Assembly: GCA_013298145.1 (NCBI GenBank)
Contig: JAAFJO010000001.1
Location: 124,001 to 188,000 of the forward strand
Reading direction: 5' to 3'
Source: Betaproteobacteria bacterium
GTDB taxonomy: Bacteria; Pseudomonadota; Gammaproteobacteria; Burkholderiales; Casimicrobiaceae
Length of the DNA stretch: 64,000 bases
Each line of letters starts with the position of its first letter. Positions within the stretch are counted from its first letter, which is position 1. Of this stretch, positions 1-7,676 are shown piece after piece. The notes under the pieces are model-generated. The model was given only the letters and a program-made list of their open reading frames with translations. It searched no databases and had not been told where the DNA came from. Both the position numbers and the translations under genes were made by a program.

Positions 1-906
1 CTTGTGTTTTACGGCTTGCGCCGCGTGATCACCCGCGCAGCGGACGCGCTTGCGCGCCCGCAAGCCGTGGCGCTCGCGGTGGGCGGCGAATTTGCGTTTG
101 TGTTGTTTGCCGCAGCGCTCAATGCGAAATTCATCACGGCGGAGCAAAGCCAAGTGCTCACGCTTGCCGTCGTGCTTACCATGATCTTTGCGCCGCTTGC
201 ATGGCTCGTCAATGACAAATTGCTGGAGCCTTGGCTCACGAAGGATGAAGCAGCCCCATTTGACTTGATTGACGATCCGGCCACACCTGTGATCATCGCG
301 GGCTACGGGCGTGTCGGGCAGATTGTGGGCCGTGTGCTTAACATGCGAAACATCAAATACACCGCACTCGATGCAGCGTCTGATCACGTCGATTCGGTTC
401 GCCGTTTTGGTAACAAGATTTACTACGGCGACGCCACCAAACTCGATTTGCTGCGTGCCGCGAAAACGCAAGATGCCAAGTTTTTTGTTGTCTGCGTGGA
501 CGACATGGAAGCCTCGCTCACGATCGCGCGCCTTGTGCGAAAACAGTTTCCGCAGGTGACCGTGCTCGCGCGCGCGCGCAACCGTACGCATGCGCTCGAG
601 CTTCGCGAACTCGGTGTCGAATCGCCGATGCGGGAAACGTTTTGGTCTTCGATTCAGCTCACCAAAGATTTGCTCATGCAACTGGGCGAAACCGCATCAC
701 AAGTTGACTCAACACTCGCGACCTTTGTGAAGCACGATGCCGAACTGCTTGATCGACAGCAAGCGATTTTTCGCGATGAGGACAAACTTGTGGCAGCCTC
801 ACGCGAGGCGCGTGCTCAGCTCGACGAGATTCTCAGTGCCGATGCCGACGCCGAAGGGCGCAGCGAACAGCAAGCCCCCGAAAACTTGGAGCAGCAACGT
901 GCGTAA
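1..906 (+). CDS. KefB/KefC-type cation:proton antiporter, C-terminal part (5' end outside window)
   Basis: This is the tail of a monovalent cation:proton antiporter of the CPA2 (KefB/KefC) family, an inner-membrane protein that exchanges K+ (or Na+) for H+. The reading frame is open from base 1, so the start and most membrane helices lie to the left. About 75 residues of membrane helix remain, then a cytoplasmic RCK/TrkA-N domain starts near residue 95 with the nucleotide-binding motif GYGRVGQ and continues through the acidic turn after NIKYTALDA. The last 60 residues are a charged tail. KefB, KefC and related YbaL-type proteins share this order of domains, so the exact subfamily is open. The stop lies inside the next gene, which suggests translational coupling. 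Confidence 0.88.
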   Translation, partial: LVFYGLRRVITRAADALARPQAVALAVGGEFAFVLFAAALNAKFITAEQSQVLTLAVVLTMIFAPLAWLVNDKLLEPWLTKDEAAPFDLIDDPATPVIIAGYGRVGQIVGRVLNMRNIKYTALDAASDHVDSVRRFGNKIYYGDATKLDLLRAAKTQDAKFFVVCVDDMEASLTIARLVRKQFPQVTVLARARNRTHALELRELGVESPMRETFWSSIQLTKDLLMQLGETASQVDSTLATFVKHDAELLDRQQAIFRDEDKLVAASREARAQLDEILSADADAEGRSEQQAPENLEQQRA

Positions 907-1921
907 CACCTCTTTCGCTTTCGGTAGCGTCAGTACAACCGAGAATCTCTTGCCCATATTCAATCGGGGCAAAGCGATAATTTTGCTAGTTTTCGGTATT
1001 CTATTTTTATCTGGCTGCGCATACACAAAATTTGACTTACAAGGCCATCGCGGCGCACGCGGGCTTGCCCCGGAAAATACGATGCCGGCCTTTGATCGAG
1101 CGCTCGATTTGGGCGTTAACACGCTGGAATTAGACGTTGGCGTCACTAAAGACGGCTTGGTCGTCATCCATCATGATCGAACGCTCAATCCCGAGATCAC
1201 GCGCGACGTGAATGGCGCGTTTTTAACCGCGCGCGGCCCGAGCATTGCGTCGCTGACCTTCGCCGAGCTTTCGCGCTATGACGTTGGCCGCATTAAACCG
1301 GACACGGCATACGCCAAAACGTTCGGGGAACAAACCGGCGCAGACGGGGTACGCGTCCCCACCCTAGCCGCGCTCTTTGATCGCGTAAAAGCGCGTGGCG
1401 CAAACGCGGTACGGTTCAACATCGAAACCAAACTCTCGCCGCTCGTGCCGGAAGAAACGCTTGCGCCGGAGCCGTTCGTCTCGGCGCTGATTGCGGAAGT
1501 TCGAAAGGCCGGGCTTGAATCGCGGGTCACGATTCAGTCGTTTGACTGGAGAACGCTTCGCATCGCGCAGGCAAAAGTGCCCGAAATCGCAACGGTTTAC
1601 TTGAGCAATCAGCAAGGCGCGAATGAAACCGTTCAGCTCGGGAAGCCGGGCGCGTCGCCCTGGCTCGCGGGCTACGACATCGACGATTTCGGCGGCTCGC
1701 TCCCGAAGCTCGTGAAGGCAGCGGGCGGCAAAGTTTGGTCGCCCAACTTCCGGGACCTAACCGAGGCATCCGTTCGCGAAGCGCAAGCGCTGGGGCTCAA
1801 GGTGATTCCGTGGACGGTCAACGAACGAGGCGATCTTGATCGCCTGCTCGATTGGCGGGTTGACGGCATCATCACCGACTATCCGAACCGTCTTGTCGAT
1901 GCGATGAAAGCGCGCAAGTAG
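899..1921 (+). CDS. glycerophosphodiester phosphodiesterase, predicted lipoprotein
   Basis: Predicted to hydrolyse glycerophosphodiesters to glycerol-3-phosphate plus an alcohol, at the periplasmic face of the envelope. The GDPD signature is clear: HRGARGLAPENT, then ELDVGVTKDG and HHD, giving the expected His, Glu, Asp and His residues of the TIM-barrel active site; the frame ends with a typical GIITDYP motif. A hydrophobic stretch ending in the lipobox LSGC predicts a lipid-anchored protein. The GTG at 899 is chosen because GGAG lies 7 bases upstream and it overlaps the antiporter stop. A TTG at 950 would give a shorter, more classical signal peptide but has only a weak ribosome site. The frame stays open upstream into the antiporter gene, but that part is a shadow. 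About 340 residues, normal for the family. Confidence 0.88.
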   Translation: MRNTSFAFGSVSTTENLLPIFNRGKAIILLVFGILFLSGCAYTKFDLQGHRGARGLAPENTMPAFDRALDLGVNTLELDVGVTKDGLVVIHHDRTLNPEITRDVNGAFLTARGPSIASLTFAELSRYDVGRIKPDTAYAKTFGEQTGADGVRVPTLAALFDRVKARGANAVRFNIETKLSPLVPEETLAPEPFVSALIAEVRKAGLESRVTIQSFDWRTLRIAQAKVPEIATVYLSNQQGANETVQLGKPGASPWLAGYDIDDFGGSLPKLVKAAGGKVWSPNFRDLTEASVREAQALGLKVIPWTVNERGDLDRLLDWRVDGIITDYPNRLVDAMKARK

Positions 1922-1979
1922 GGGCGCGCTGAAGCGCTTGCGCGCGCTCACGGTGTCAGCGCGAGCGGCGAGCTTCGAT

Positions 1980-2234
1980 TTAACCGAGCAGCTTCTTCAC
2001 CAGCGCCACATACGCTTTCATCGCGTCATCATTGCTTGCGCCCTTTTTCCCGGCCCACGCATCAAATTTCGCACGACCCACGGGATCCATGATGCCGGGG
2101 CGGCGGCCATTGGCATCGCCCTCGGTGCCTTGCTTGTAGAGCGCGTAGAGCTCGAGCAAGGTGTTGTTATCGGGCTTTTCCTTGAGCGTTTTTACGTCCG
2201 CTTGCGCTTTTTCGAAGTCGTCTTTGATGGCCAT
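1980..2234 (-). CDS. acyl-CoA-binding protein (ACBP)
   Basis: A small cytosolic four-helix protein of 84 residues that binds long-chain acyl-CoA esters. The ACBP signature is visible: LYALYKQGTEGD, then a GIMDPVGRAKFDAW stretch and a C-terminal AMKAYVALVKKL helix. The start at 2234 is preferred over the ATG at 2249, because GGAGG sits 8 bases upstream of the former and would abut the latter. It is divergent from the wax ester synthase/DGAT gene with about 115 bases between the two starts. Both proteins handle acyl-CoA, so a shared role in storage-lipid metabolism is a reasonable inference. ACBP is far commoner in eukaryotes than in bacteria, although it is known from several proteobacterial groups. 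Confidence 0.9.
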   Translation of the reverse strand: MAIKDDFEKAQADVKTLKEKPDNNTLLELYALYKQGTEGDANGRRPGIMDPVGRAKFDAWAGKKGASNDDAMKAYVALVKKLLG

Positions 2235-2348
2235 GCTGTCATCCTCCAAACAGTTGAATCTTCCCGGCTATTATGACGATAGTTCGCGCGGCCGGGTAGC
2301 GGATCGCTCCGTTTCACTAGGTATCGAAAACGCGACATGGAGGAAAAC

Positions 2349-4037
2349 ATGGCGAAGCACAAAATGTCGAGCGTCGATACCGCATGGCTGCGGATGGATT
2401 CGACCAATAACCTGATGATGATCGTCGGCGTGATGGCGTTTGCCACACCGCTCGACGTGAAGCGATTTAAGACGCTGATCGAAGGTCGTCTGCTGGTGTA
2501 CCCGCGCTTTCGCCAATATGTGGTGGACGACGGCATGGCCGCGCACTGGGTCGATGACGACAATTTCGATCTCGACGCGCATCTGCATCGCGTGCGTTTG
2601 CCCGGCGCGGGCGGCGAAAAAGAGCTGCAAGCGATGGTGGCCGATTTGGCGAGCGAGCGGCTCGATAAGGGCAAACCGCTTTGGCAGATGCATCTGATCG
2701 AAAACTATCAAGGCGGCTCGGCGCTCATCACGCGCATTCATCATTGCATCGCCGACGGCATTGCGTTGATCGGCGTGCTCCTCAACATGACGGATGAAGA
2801 CCCGGACGCGCCCGATACGCCGCGCGAAGTGGTCGTGCCGCAGCGCTCAAAAGTGAAGAAATTCGCGATGGCCGATGCAGGCGATTCGATTGCGAACGTG
2901 TTCTCATCGCTTGGCCCCTTGGGGCAACAAATTCAGTCCCTCCTCGCCCCCGCGATCCCCGCACTTGCTCCGGTCGCGGGCGCTGCGCAAACCGCGTTTG
3001 ACAAGCTCGGCCCGCTCAAAGCGCCTATCGAGTCGGCGCTTGAATCCGCGGTTGACGAAGGCATGAAGATCGGCACCCGTGTGGTGTCAAAGTATTCACG
3101 TTGGGTGGACGACCCCACACAAGCCATCGATTCGGCGAAGGCCGCCGCAGGTGTCGCGCAAGAGCTCGCCTATCTCGCCACCATGCCGGGCGACACGCCA
3201 ACACGGCTTAAAGGCAAGCCCGGCACGGTGAAATGCGTCGCTTGGAGCGACCCGATTGATTTGGTTCGCGTGAAAGACGTCGGCTATATCCTGGGTGCAT
3301 CGGTGAATGATGTGCTGCTCGCGAGCGTGGCTGGTGCAATTCGGAATTACATCGTCACCAAAGGCGACAGCATCGACCCGAATGCAACGCTGCGCGCTTT
3401 CGTTCCGGTGAACCTACGGCCGAAAGGCAAGGAATACAAACTCGGCAATCACTTCGGCCTGGTGGGGCTTGAATTGCCGATTGGCGAGGCGAATCCCATC
3501 GCCCGCGTGTTCGAAGTCCGCCGCCGCATGAACGGCCTTAAAAACGGTTATCAAGCGGCGGTAAGCATGGCGCTCTTGGGTGTGTTGGGGTATGTGCCAA
3601 AGGCGGTGCAAAAGCAGGCGCTCGGTTTGCTCTCTGACAAAGGCACGGCGGTGATGACCAACGTGCCCGGCCCGGCGAATCCGCTCTACCTCGCAGGCGC
3701 GAAGATTTCGCAGAACATGTTCTGGGTGCCGCAAAGCGGTAACGTCGGCGTCGGCGTCTCGATCCTTTCCTACGCTGGCGGCGTGCAATTCGGCCTCATC
3801 ACCGACCGCAAACTCTGCCCCGACCCCGAAAACATCATCGCCGGCTTCGCCACCGAATTCGACAAACTCATGACCGCCCTCATGTGGCTAGAAAACGGCT
3901 ACATGGGCGCAGATGCCGGGGCGTTTGATGCGATGCTTTTGGCGGAGGAAGCGGTGAGCGACTTGAGTGCTAAACCGGCGTATTCGTCGGGGAGCAGCAA
4001 GCCAAAAGCTCGGAAGCGCACGTCGGCTTCATCTTAG
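2349..4037 (+). CDS. wax ester synthase / diacylglycerol O-acyltransferase (WS/DGAT)
   Basis: A 562-residue member of the bifunctional WS/DGAT family, which transfers the acyl group of acyl-CoA to a fatty alcohol or to diacylglycerol, giving wax esters or triacylglycerol. The catalytic HHxxxDG motif appears as HHCIADG at residues 131-137. The C-terminal half contains VPVNLRPKG and MTNVPGP, both typical of the family. The start at 2349 has GGAGG 6 bases upstream; the ATG at 2337 would overlap that site. Residues 180-280 form an Ala/Pro-rich linker and the C-terminus is a basic Ser-rich tail. Its divergent neighbour is an acyl-CoA-binding protein. Confidence 0.93.
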   Translation: MAKHKMSSVDTAWLRMDSTNNLMMIVGVMAFATPLDVKRFKTLIEGRLLVYPRFRQYVVDDGMAAHWVDDDNFDLDAHLHRVRLPGAGGEKELQAMVADLASERLDKGKPLWQMHLIENYQGGSALITRIHHCIADGIALIGVLLNMTDEDPDAPDTPREVVVPQRSKVKKFAMADAGDSIANVFSSLGPLGQQIQSLLAPAIPALAPVAGAAQTAFDKLGPLKAPIESALESAVDEGMKIGTRVVSKYSRWVDDPTQAIDSAKAAAGVAQELAYLATMPGDTPTRLKGKPGTVKCVAWSDPIDLVRVKDVGYILGASVNDVLLASVAGAIRNYIVTKGDSIDPNATLRAFVPVNLRPKGKEYKLGNHFGLVGLELPIGEANPIARVFEVRRRMNGLKNGYQAAVSMALLGVLGYVPKAVQKQALGLLSDKGTAVMTNVPGPANPLYLAGAKISQNMFWVPQSGNVGVGVSILSYAGGVQFGLITDRKLCPDPENIIAGFATEFDKLMTALMWLENGYMGADAGAFDAMLLAEEAVSDLSAKPAYSSGSSKPKARKRTSASS

Positions 4038-4041
4038 ATTT

Positions 4042-4063
4042 GGCTAGATAGTTTGTTCTAGCC
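4042..4063 (+). terminator. weak stem-loop after the WS/DGAT gene
   Basis: A 7-base stem (GGCTAGA / TCTAGCC) with an 8-base loop, five bases after the WS/DGAT stop. No U tract follows, so a role in termination is only a guess. The core TTGGCTAGA recurs at 4213-4221. Confidence 0.3.
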
Positions 4064-4174
4064 CTACATATTCGGGGTTAGCGGCTATTTTCGTAATTGA
4101 GCCACTATAAAGATAATCCCTCTTCGTCCCCTATTTAACCGGGAGTGCCACCTAATAGCCATTTATTTTTCCTA

Positions 4175-4258
4175 TTTCAGCAAACGTTGAAATCAGTAAT
4201 TTTGATGAAAATTTGGCTAGAATTTCATTGTTTGAGCCATTTTCAACGTTTGCTGAAA
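4175..4258. promoter_or_regulatory. 18-bp perfect inverted repeat upstream of the AbiE-like operon
   Basis: Left arm 4175-4192 and right arm 4241-4258 are exact reverse complements (core CAGCAAACGTTGAA), separated by 48 AT-rich bases. A possible -10 (TAGAAT, 4218-4223) lies between the arms, and the right arm ends 7 bases before the TTG start of the antitoxin-like gene. AbiEi antitoxins of known systems repress their own operon by binding inverted repeats in the promoter, so this is a good operator candidate. The arms are too far apart for a usual terminator. Confidence 0.6.
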
Positions 4259-4265
4259 AGAAATC

Positions 4266-5384
4266 TTGGGCTTTTCTAATAGCGAATCGACGCTAATTGA
4301 CGCTGCGCAGTCTCGCTTGTGCGAACTTTTGGTGCGCGTGCCATTCGTCTCAATTGGTGTGGCGCGTGAAGCACCCGAGCTTTTCAATTTGTTGCAAACA
4401 TTGCGTACGGATTTTGAGTTGAAAGTCATGGCTCATGGCGAGACTTGGACGCTCACGTGCGATGTCAAACAATCCGCGCAGCCGCGTCAAGTGCGGGATG
4501 CAGCGCTGCGGTTAAGAGAGTATGTCCGCCAACACGATCAAAGATTGAACGAGCGGAATACAGTTCCCGTCATCCTGGCACCCTACATCTCTCTCGAAGC
4601 CGCCGCGATTTGCAGCGAAGCTGGCGTGAGCTACGTTGACTTCGCTGGCAACTGCCGGCTCGCGTTTGGGGGCGTGTTCATAGAACGTGAAGGTGTACCG
4701 AATCCGAATGTGGATAAGCGTCCGTTGCGTTCGATTTTTGGGCCTAAGGCATCGAATATCTTGCGCGTGCTCATGCGTGAGCCTCAGCGCGTTTGGAAAG
4801 TGGACGAGCTTGCTAAAGCGGCGAGAGTGAGCCTAGGGCAAGTCAGCAACGTGCGCCGCATTCTCGTAGACCAAGATTTGGCTGACACAGACGGTGGTCT
4901 GCGACTCACTCGACCTGGAAAATTGCTCGATGCATGGCGTGTTGCTTACAAGCCACCAACCGGCGAGCGAAAGCGCTACTACTCGTTCAAACAAGGCGAT
5001 GCGCTCGATGCCGCCATCTTGTCTGTGATGAATAACCCCATACCGATGCCACACACGGTACTTTCAGGTCACTCAGCAGCGATGTGGATCGCGCCGTTTG
5101 CGCGCAGCAGTACGCGTTCGTTCTATTGTGACGAAGGGATGGAAACCATTCTCGTTGAGGGGCTTGAACTTACTGCGGTGGAAAAAGGCGAAAACGTCAT
5201 CATTGACGTGATCGAAAACAACGACATATTCACCGATGCCATCGAGCCCGCCCCAGGACGTCATTGCACAGGGCTTGTACAAACCTATCTCGATCTTTGG
5301 CGTTCGGGTGAGCGAGGGCAAGAAGCCGCCGAGCACTTACGCAAAACGAAAATCGAACCTGCTTGGCGAGGCGTCAGTGGCTGA
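4266..5384 (+). CDS. type IV toxin-antitoxin system AbiEi-family antitoxin/transcriptional regulator
   Basis: A 372-residue protein resembling the longer AbiEi-family antitoxins. The central part (residues 100-142) has the VILAPYISLEAAAICSEAG and YVDFAGNCRL motifs seen in that family. A winged helix-turn-helix follows at about 162-215 (ELAKAARVSLGQVSNVRRIL), and the C-terminal half is a variable domain. In characterised pairs the antitoxin neutralises the AbiEii nucleotidyltransferase without stable contact and represses its own promoter. The start is a TTG with only a weak A-rich ribosome site (an in-frame stop lies just upstream, at 4254), so initiation is uncertain. It overlaps the next gene by 8 bases. 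An 18-bp inverted repeat ends just before the start. Confidence 0.78.
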   Translation: MGFSNSESTLIDAAQSRLCELLVRVPFVSIGVAREAPELFNLLQTLRTDFELKVMAHGETWTLTCDVKQSAQPRQVRDAALRLREYVRQHDQRLNERNTVPVILAPYISLEAAAICSEAGVSYVDFAGNCRLAFGGVFIEREGVPNPNVDKRPLRSIFGPKASNILRVLMREPQRVWKVDELAKAARVSLGQVSNVRRILVDQDLADTDGGLRLTRPGKLLDAWRVAYKPPTGERKRYYSFKQGDALDAAILSVMNNPIPMPHTVLSGHSAAMWIAPFARSSTRSFYCDEGMETILVEGLELTAVEKGENVIIDVIENNDIFTDAIEPAPGRHCTGLVQTYLDLWRSGERGQEAAEHLRKTKIEPAWRGVSG

Positions 5385-6249
5385 TCGCTCGGAAGTATTC
5401 TTGCCGGACACAGCGACTGATTACGATGATCGTGGAGCGCGCGCCGTGTACTCCGTGCTCATTGAACTCGGCCAAGTATTGGGCGCGTATCGTGAGAAGT
5501 TTGTCGTCGTTGGCGGCGCGGTGCCTTGGCTCTTGCTACCGGAGGCGGAGCCAGCACACATTGGCACGCTCGACGTTGATCTGAATCTCGATGCGGAGGC
5601 GCTCGCAGACGGCGAGTATGCGAGCTTCATTGAGCTTTTGGAACGTGCTGGATATGAACGAGATGTTGAGGGTCTTCGGGCCTTTCAACTACGGCGTTGG
5701 GTCTCGATTGACGAAGGCGATCCGATTGCCGTCATTGTTGATTTGCTCATGCCTGAGGACGCAAAGTTCAAGAAAAATCGGCCGCCGATCATGCAAGCAT
5801 TGCGCGTAATCAGTGCGAGCGGTGGCCGCATCGCGCTGCAGAGCGCTATTCGCCACAAGCTAAGCGGTGTCATGCCGGATGGTCGCAACAACAGTGTCGA
5901 CTTACTTGTGGCGTCGATCCCCGCGTTTCTCGTAATGAAGGGGTACGCATTAAGAAACCGCGACAAAAAGAAAGACGCCTACGACATCTACTTTTCAGTG
6001 AAGAATTTCGCAGGTGGGCCGAGCAAACTCGCGATGGATTGCGTAACACTCCTCACCGATCCTGCCGTCACAAGTTCCTTTCAATACATTGCGCAAAAAT
6101 TCCGCAGCGCTGATGACTTCGGTCCGCAAACCGTTCGCGCCTTCCTTACGTCCTCAGATGCGTTGGGTGAGCTTTCACCGGATCAAGTGCAGACAGATTC
6201 CTACATGCAGGTTCGTGCGTGGCTGCGCGCACTTGGCATCGCAGCATGA
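5377..6249 (+). CDS. nucleotidyltransferase-fold AbiEii-like toxin
   Basis: A 290-residue protein with the minimal nucleotidyltransferase signature of AbiEii-like toxins: VVGGAVPWLL around residues 44-53, then LDVDLNLD (65-72) as the metal-binding acidic motif. A later stretch, FLVMKGYALRNRDKKKDAYD, matches the conserved Lys and KD-x-YD region of the family. Known members modify tRNA or other targets and stop growth. The GTG at 5377, with GAGG five bases upstream, overlaps the antitoxin gene by 8 bases, the usual coupling of such pairs. The frame remains open further upstream, but that segment is a shadow of the antitoxin gene. The target cannot be read from the sequence. Confidence 0.72.
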   Translation: MADRSEVFLPDTATDYDDRGARAVYSVLIELGQVLGAYREKFVVVGGAVPWLLLPEAEPAHIGTLDVDLNLDAEALADGEYASFIELLERAGYERDVEGLRAFQLRRWVSIDEGDPIAVIVDLLMPEDAKFKKNRPPIMQALRVISASGGRIALQSAIRHKLSGVMPDGRNNSVDLLVASIPAFLVMKGYALRNRDKKKDAYDIYFSVKNFAGGPSKLAMDCVTLLTDPAVTSSFQYIAQKFRSADDFGPQTVRAFLTSSDALGELSPDQVQTDSYMQVRAWLRALGIAA

Positions 6250-6313
6250 TTTCCACAAACATCAGCGTACCCAGCATGTAGAGTCACGGCTCACGAAAAT
6301 TGACGAGAAGTAA

Positions 6314-7351
6314 ATGACTAAACCCACTTGGCTCGTGCGCGCTGGCGAAGGCGCGTATCTCGTTGATGACTTCCGCGTGGGGTCGTTTGTTTCGATTGGT
6401 TGGGTGGAGTTGGGCGATGTTTCGGCGCTGAAGACTCGTGAGCAGTTCACGCAGGCTGTTGCGCGGGCGTACCCAGATGCACGTCGTGGGCAAGTGGCGA
6501 TCTCGGCTGGGCAGGTGTTTCGGTTTGCTCGCGAGATGAAAGTAGGCGACCGAATGCTGACCTACGATCCGTCGCAGCGCGAATACTTGGTGGGAACGAT
6601 CACGGGCGACTACGCGTTTCGGCCAAGCGAGGATCATCCGCAGCCGCAGCTACGAAGTGTGAAATGGGACGGCACGGTGAAGCGCGATGCGCTTTCGGTG
6701 TCCACGCGAAATAGTCTCGGTGCGATCACGACGCTCTTCTTGTTGCCGCCCGATGCTGCGGCGGAAATTGAGCGTTTGCTTGGTGCGGGCGGCGGCTCGA
6801 ACAAAGGTACTGCAAAAGCGGACGAGATGCCAGCCGTTTCGAGCGAAGAAGTCGCGGAAGAAGAGACGCAAGTCGAACAAATTTATCGCGACATTCAGAA
6901 CCGCGCGTTCGAGTTTACGAAGGACAAAATTTCTAGGCTTGATTGGCGCGAGATGCAGGAACTCGTGGCCGGGCTCTTACGCGCGATGGGCTACAAAACG
7001 CGCGTTTCGCCCTCGGGCCCGGATCGAGGGAAAGACATCGTGGCATCACCCGATGGCTTTGGGTTCGAAAGCCCGCGCATCGTGGTGGAAGTGAAGCATC
7101 GAACCGGCAGCGCGATGGGCAGCCAAGAAGTGCGCAGCTTCTTGGGCGGTCGCCATAAGGACGACAAGGGGCTCTACGTGAGTACCGGCGGTTTTTCGAA
7201 GGACGCGCGCTACGAGGCAGAGCGCGCAAGCATTCCGCTCACGCTGATGGATTTGGACGATTTGGTTCGCGCGATCCTTGAGCATTACGAACGTATGGAT
7301 TCCGATTCGCAGCGATTGATTCCGCTGCGCAAAATTTACTGGCCGGGCTAG
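6314..7351 (+). CDS. Mrr-family restriction endonuclease with PUA/EVE-like N-terminal domain
   Basis: A 345-residue two-domain protein. Residues about 207-330 form an Mrr-type PD-(D/E)xK nuclease domain: GPDRGKDI (Asp241) followed by VVEVKH (Glu259, Lys261) and then QEVRSFLGG. Mrr-like enzymes cut DNA carrying modified bases or foreign methylation. The N-terminal 110 residues (WLVRAGEG, SIGWVELGD, VGDRMLTYDP, YLVGTITGDY) resemble the PUA/EVE-like modules often attached to modification-dependent nucleases; I infer that this part senses the modified base. A Glu-rich linker joins the two. It lies 64 bases behind the AbiE-like pair in the same direction, so co-transcription is possible. Fold assignment of the N-terminal part is by resemblance only. 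Confidence 0.8.
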   Translation: MTKPTWLVRAGEGAYLVDDFRVGSFVSIGWVELGDVSALKTREQFTQAVARAYPDARRGQVAISAGQVFRFAREMKVGDRMLTYDPSQREYLVGTITGDYAFRPSEDHPQPQLRSVKWDGTVKRDALSVSTRNSLGAITTLFLLPPDAAAEIERLLGAGGGSNKGTAKADEMPAVSSEEVAEEETQVEQIYRDIQNRAFEFTKDKISRLDWREMQELVAGLLRAMGYKTRVSPSGPDRGKDIVASPDGFGFESPRIVVEVKHRTGSAMGSQEVRSFLGGRHKDDKGLYVSTGGFSKDARYEAERASIPLTLMDLDDLVRAILEHYERMDSDSQRLIPLRKIYWPG

Positions 7352-7619
7352 GCGGTTTTCGGACGCTCGGGTGATGGTTCGCGCCAAACTCCGCTCGGTT
7401 CAGCGAGCTAGCATGCTGACACAACAGGTCTCCTCGTTCCGGTTTTTTCGTCGAGCGTTCCTAGAAAATTTCGCCACCAAGATACCTTCCCCTAGATAGC
7501 TATATACCGAAAAAGCCGATTCACTTGCGCTAAGCGTCCGTTTTTATTATTTCTGCCTTGTGTAGTTATGACCTTCTAGCCCAAATAAATGGGCTCTTTG
7601 ATTGAAAAGTCATTTTATT
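7352..7619. other. intergenic region between the Mrr and Fic genes
   Basis: AT-rich, no credible gene. It holds a weak stem-loop at 7578-7595 (AGCCCA / TGGGCT, 6-base loop) followed by CTTTG, which might end the Mrr transcript. The rest shows no clear structure. Confidence 0.4.
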
Positions 7620-7669
7620 TGGCACGATTTAGTGACGAAGATGTGTCGTGCCACATAATGGCATACAAT
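7620..7669 (+). promoter_or_regulatory. inverted repeat and possible promoter of the Fic gene
   Basis: An 8-bp inverted repeat (TGGCACGA 7620-7627, TCGTGCCA 7646-7653) precedes a possible -10 TACAAT (7664-7669). The ATG at 7677 lies 8 bases after that hexamer and has no Shine-Dalgarno sequence, so the mRNA may be leaderless. The repeat could be an operator, perhaps for the helix-turn-helix of the Fic protein itself; this is inference. Confidence 0.4.
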
Positions 7670-7676
7670 CTAAATC

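Noticed and set aside
737..898. Longer N-terminus of the glycerophosphodiesterase
   Set aside because: This part lies in the antiporter coding region and would place the lipoprotein signal far inside the protein.
4266..6249. Reading the two genes as a restriction-modification or transposon pair
   Set aside because: The winged helix plus the GG...DxD nucleotidyltransferase signature fit AbiEi/AbiEii much better; no methylase or transposase motif is visible.
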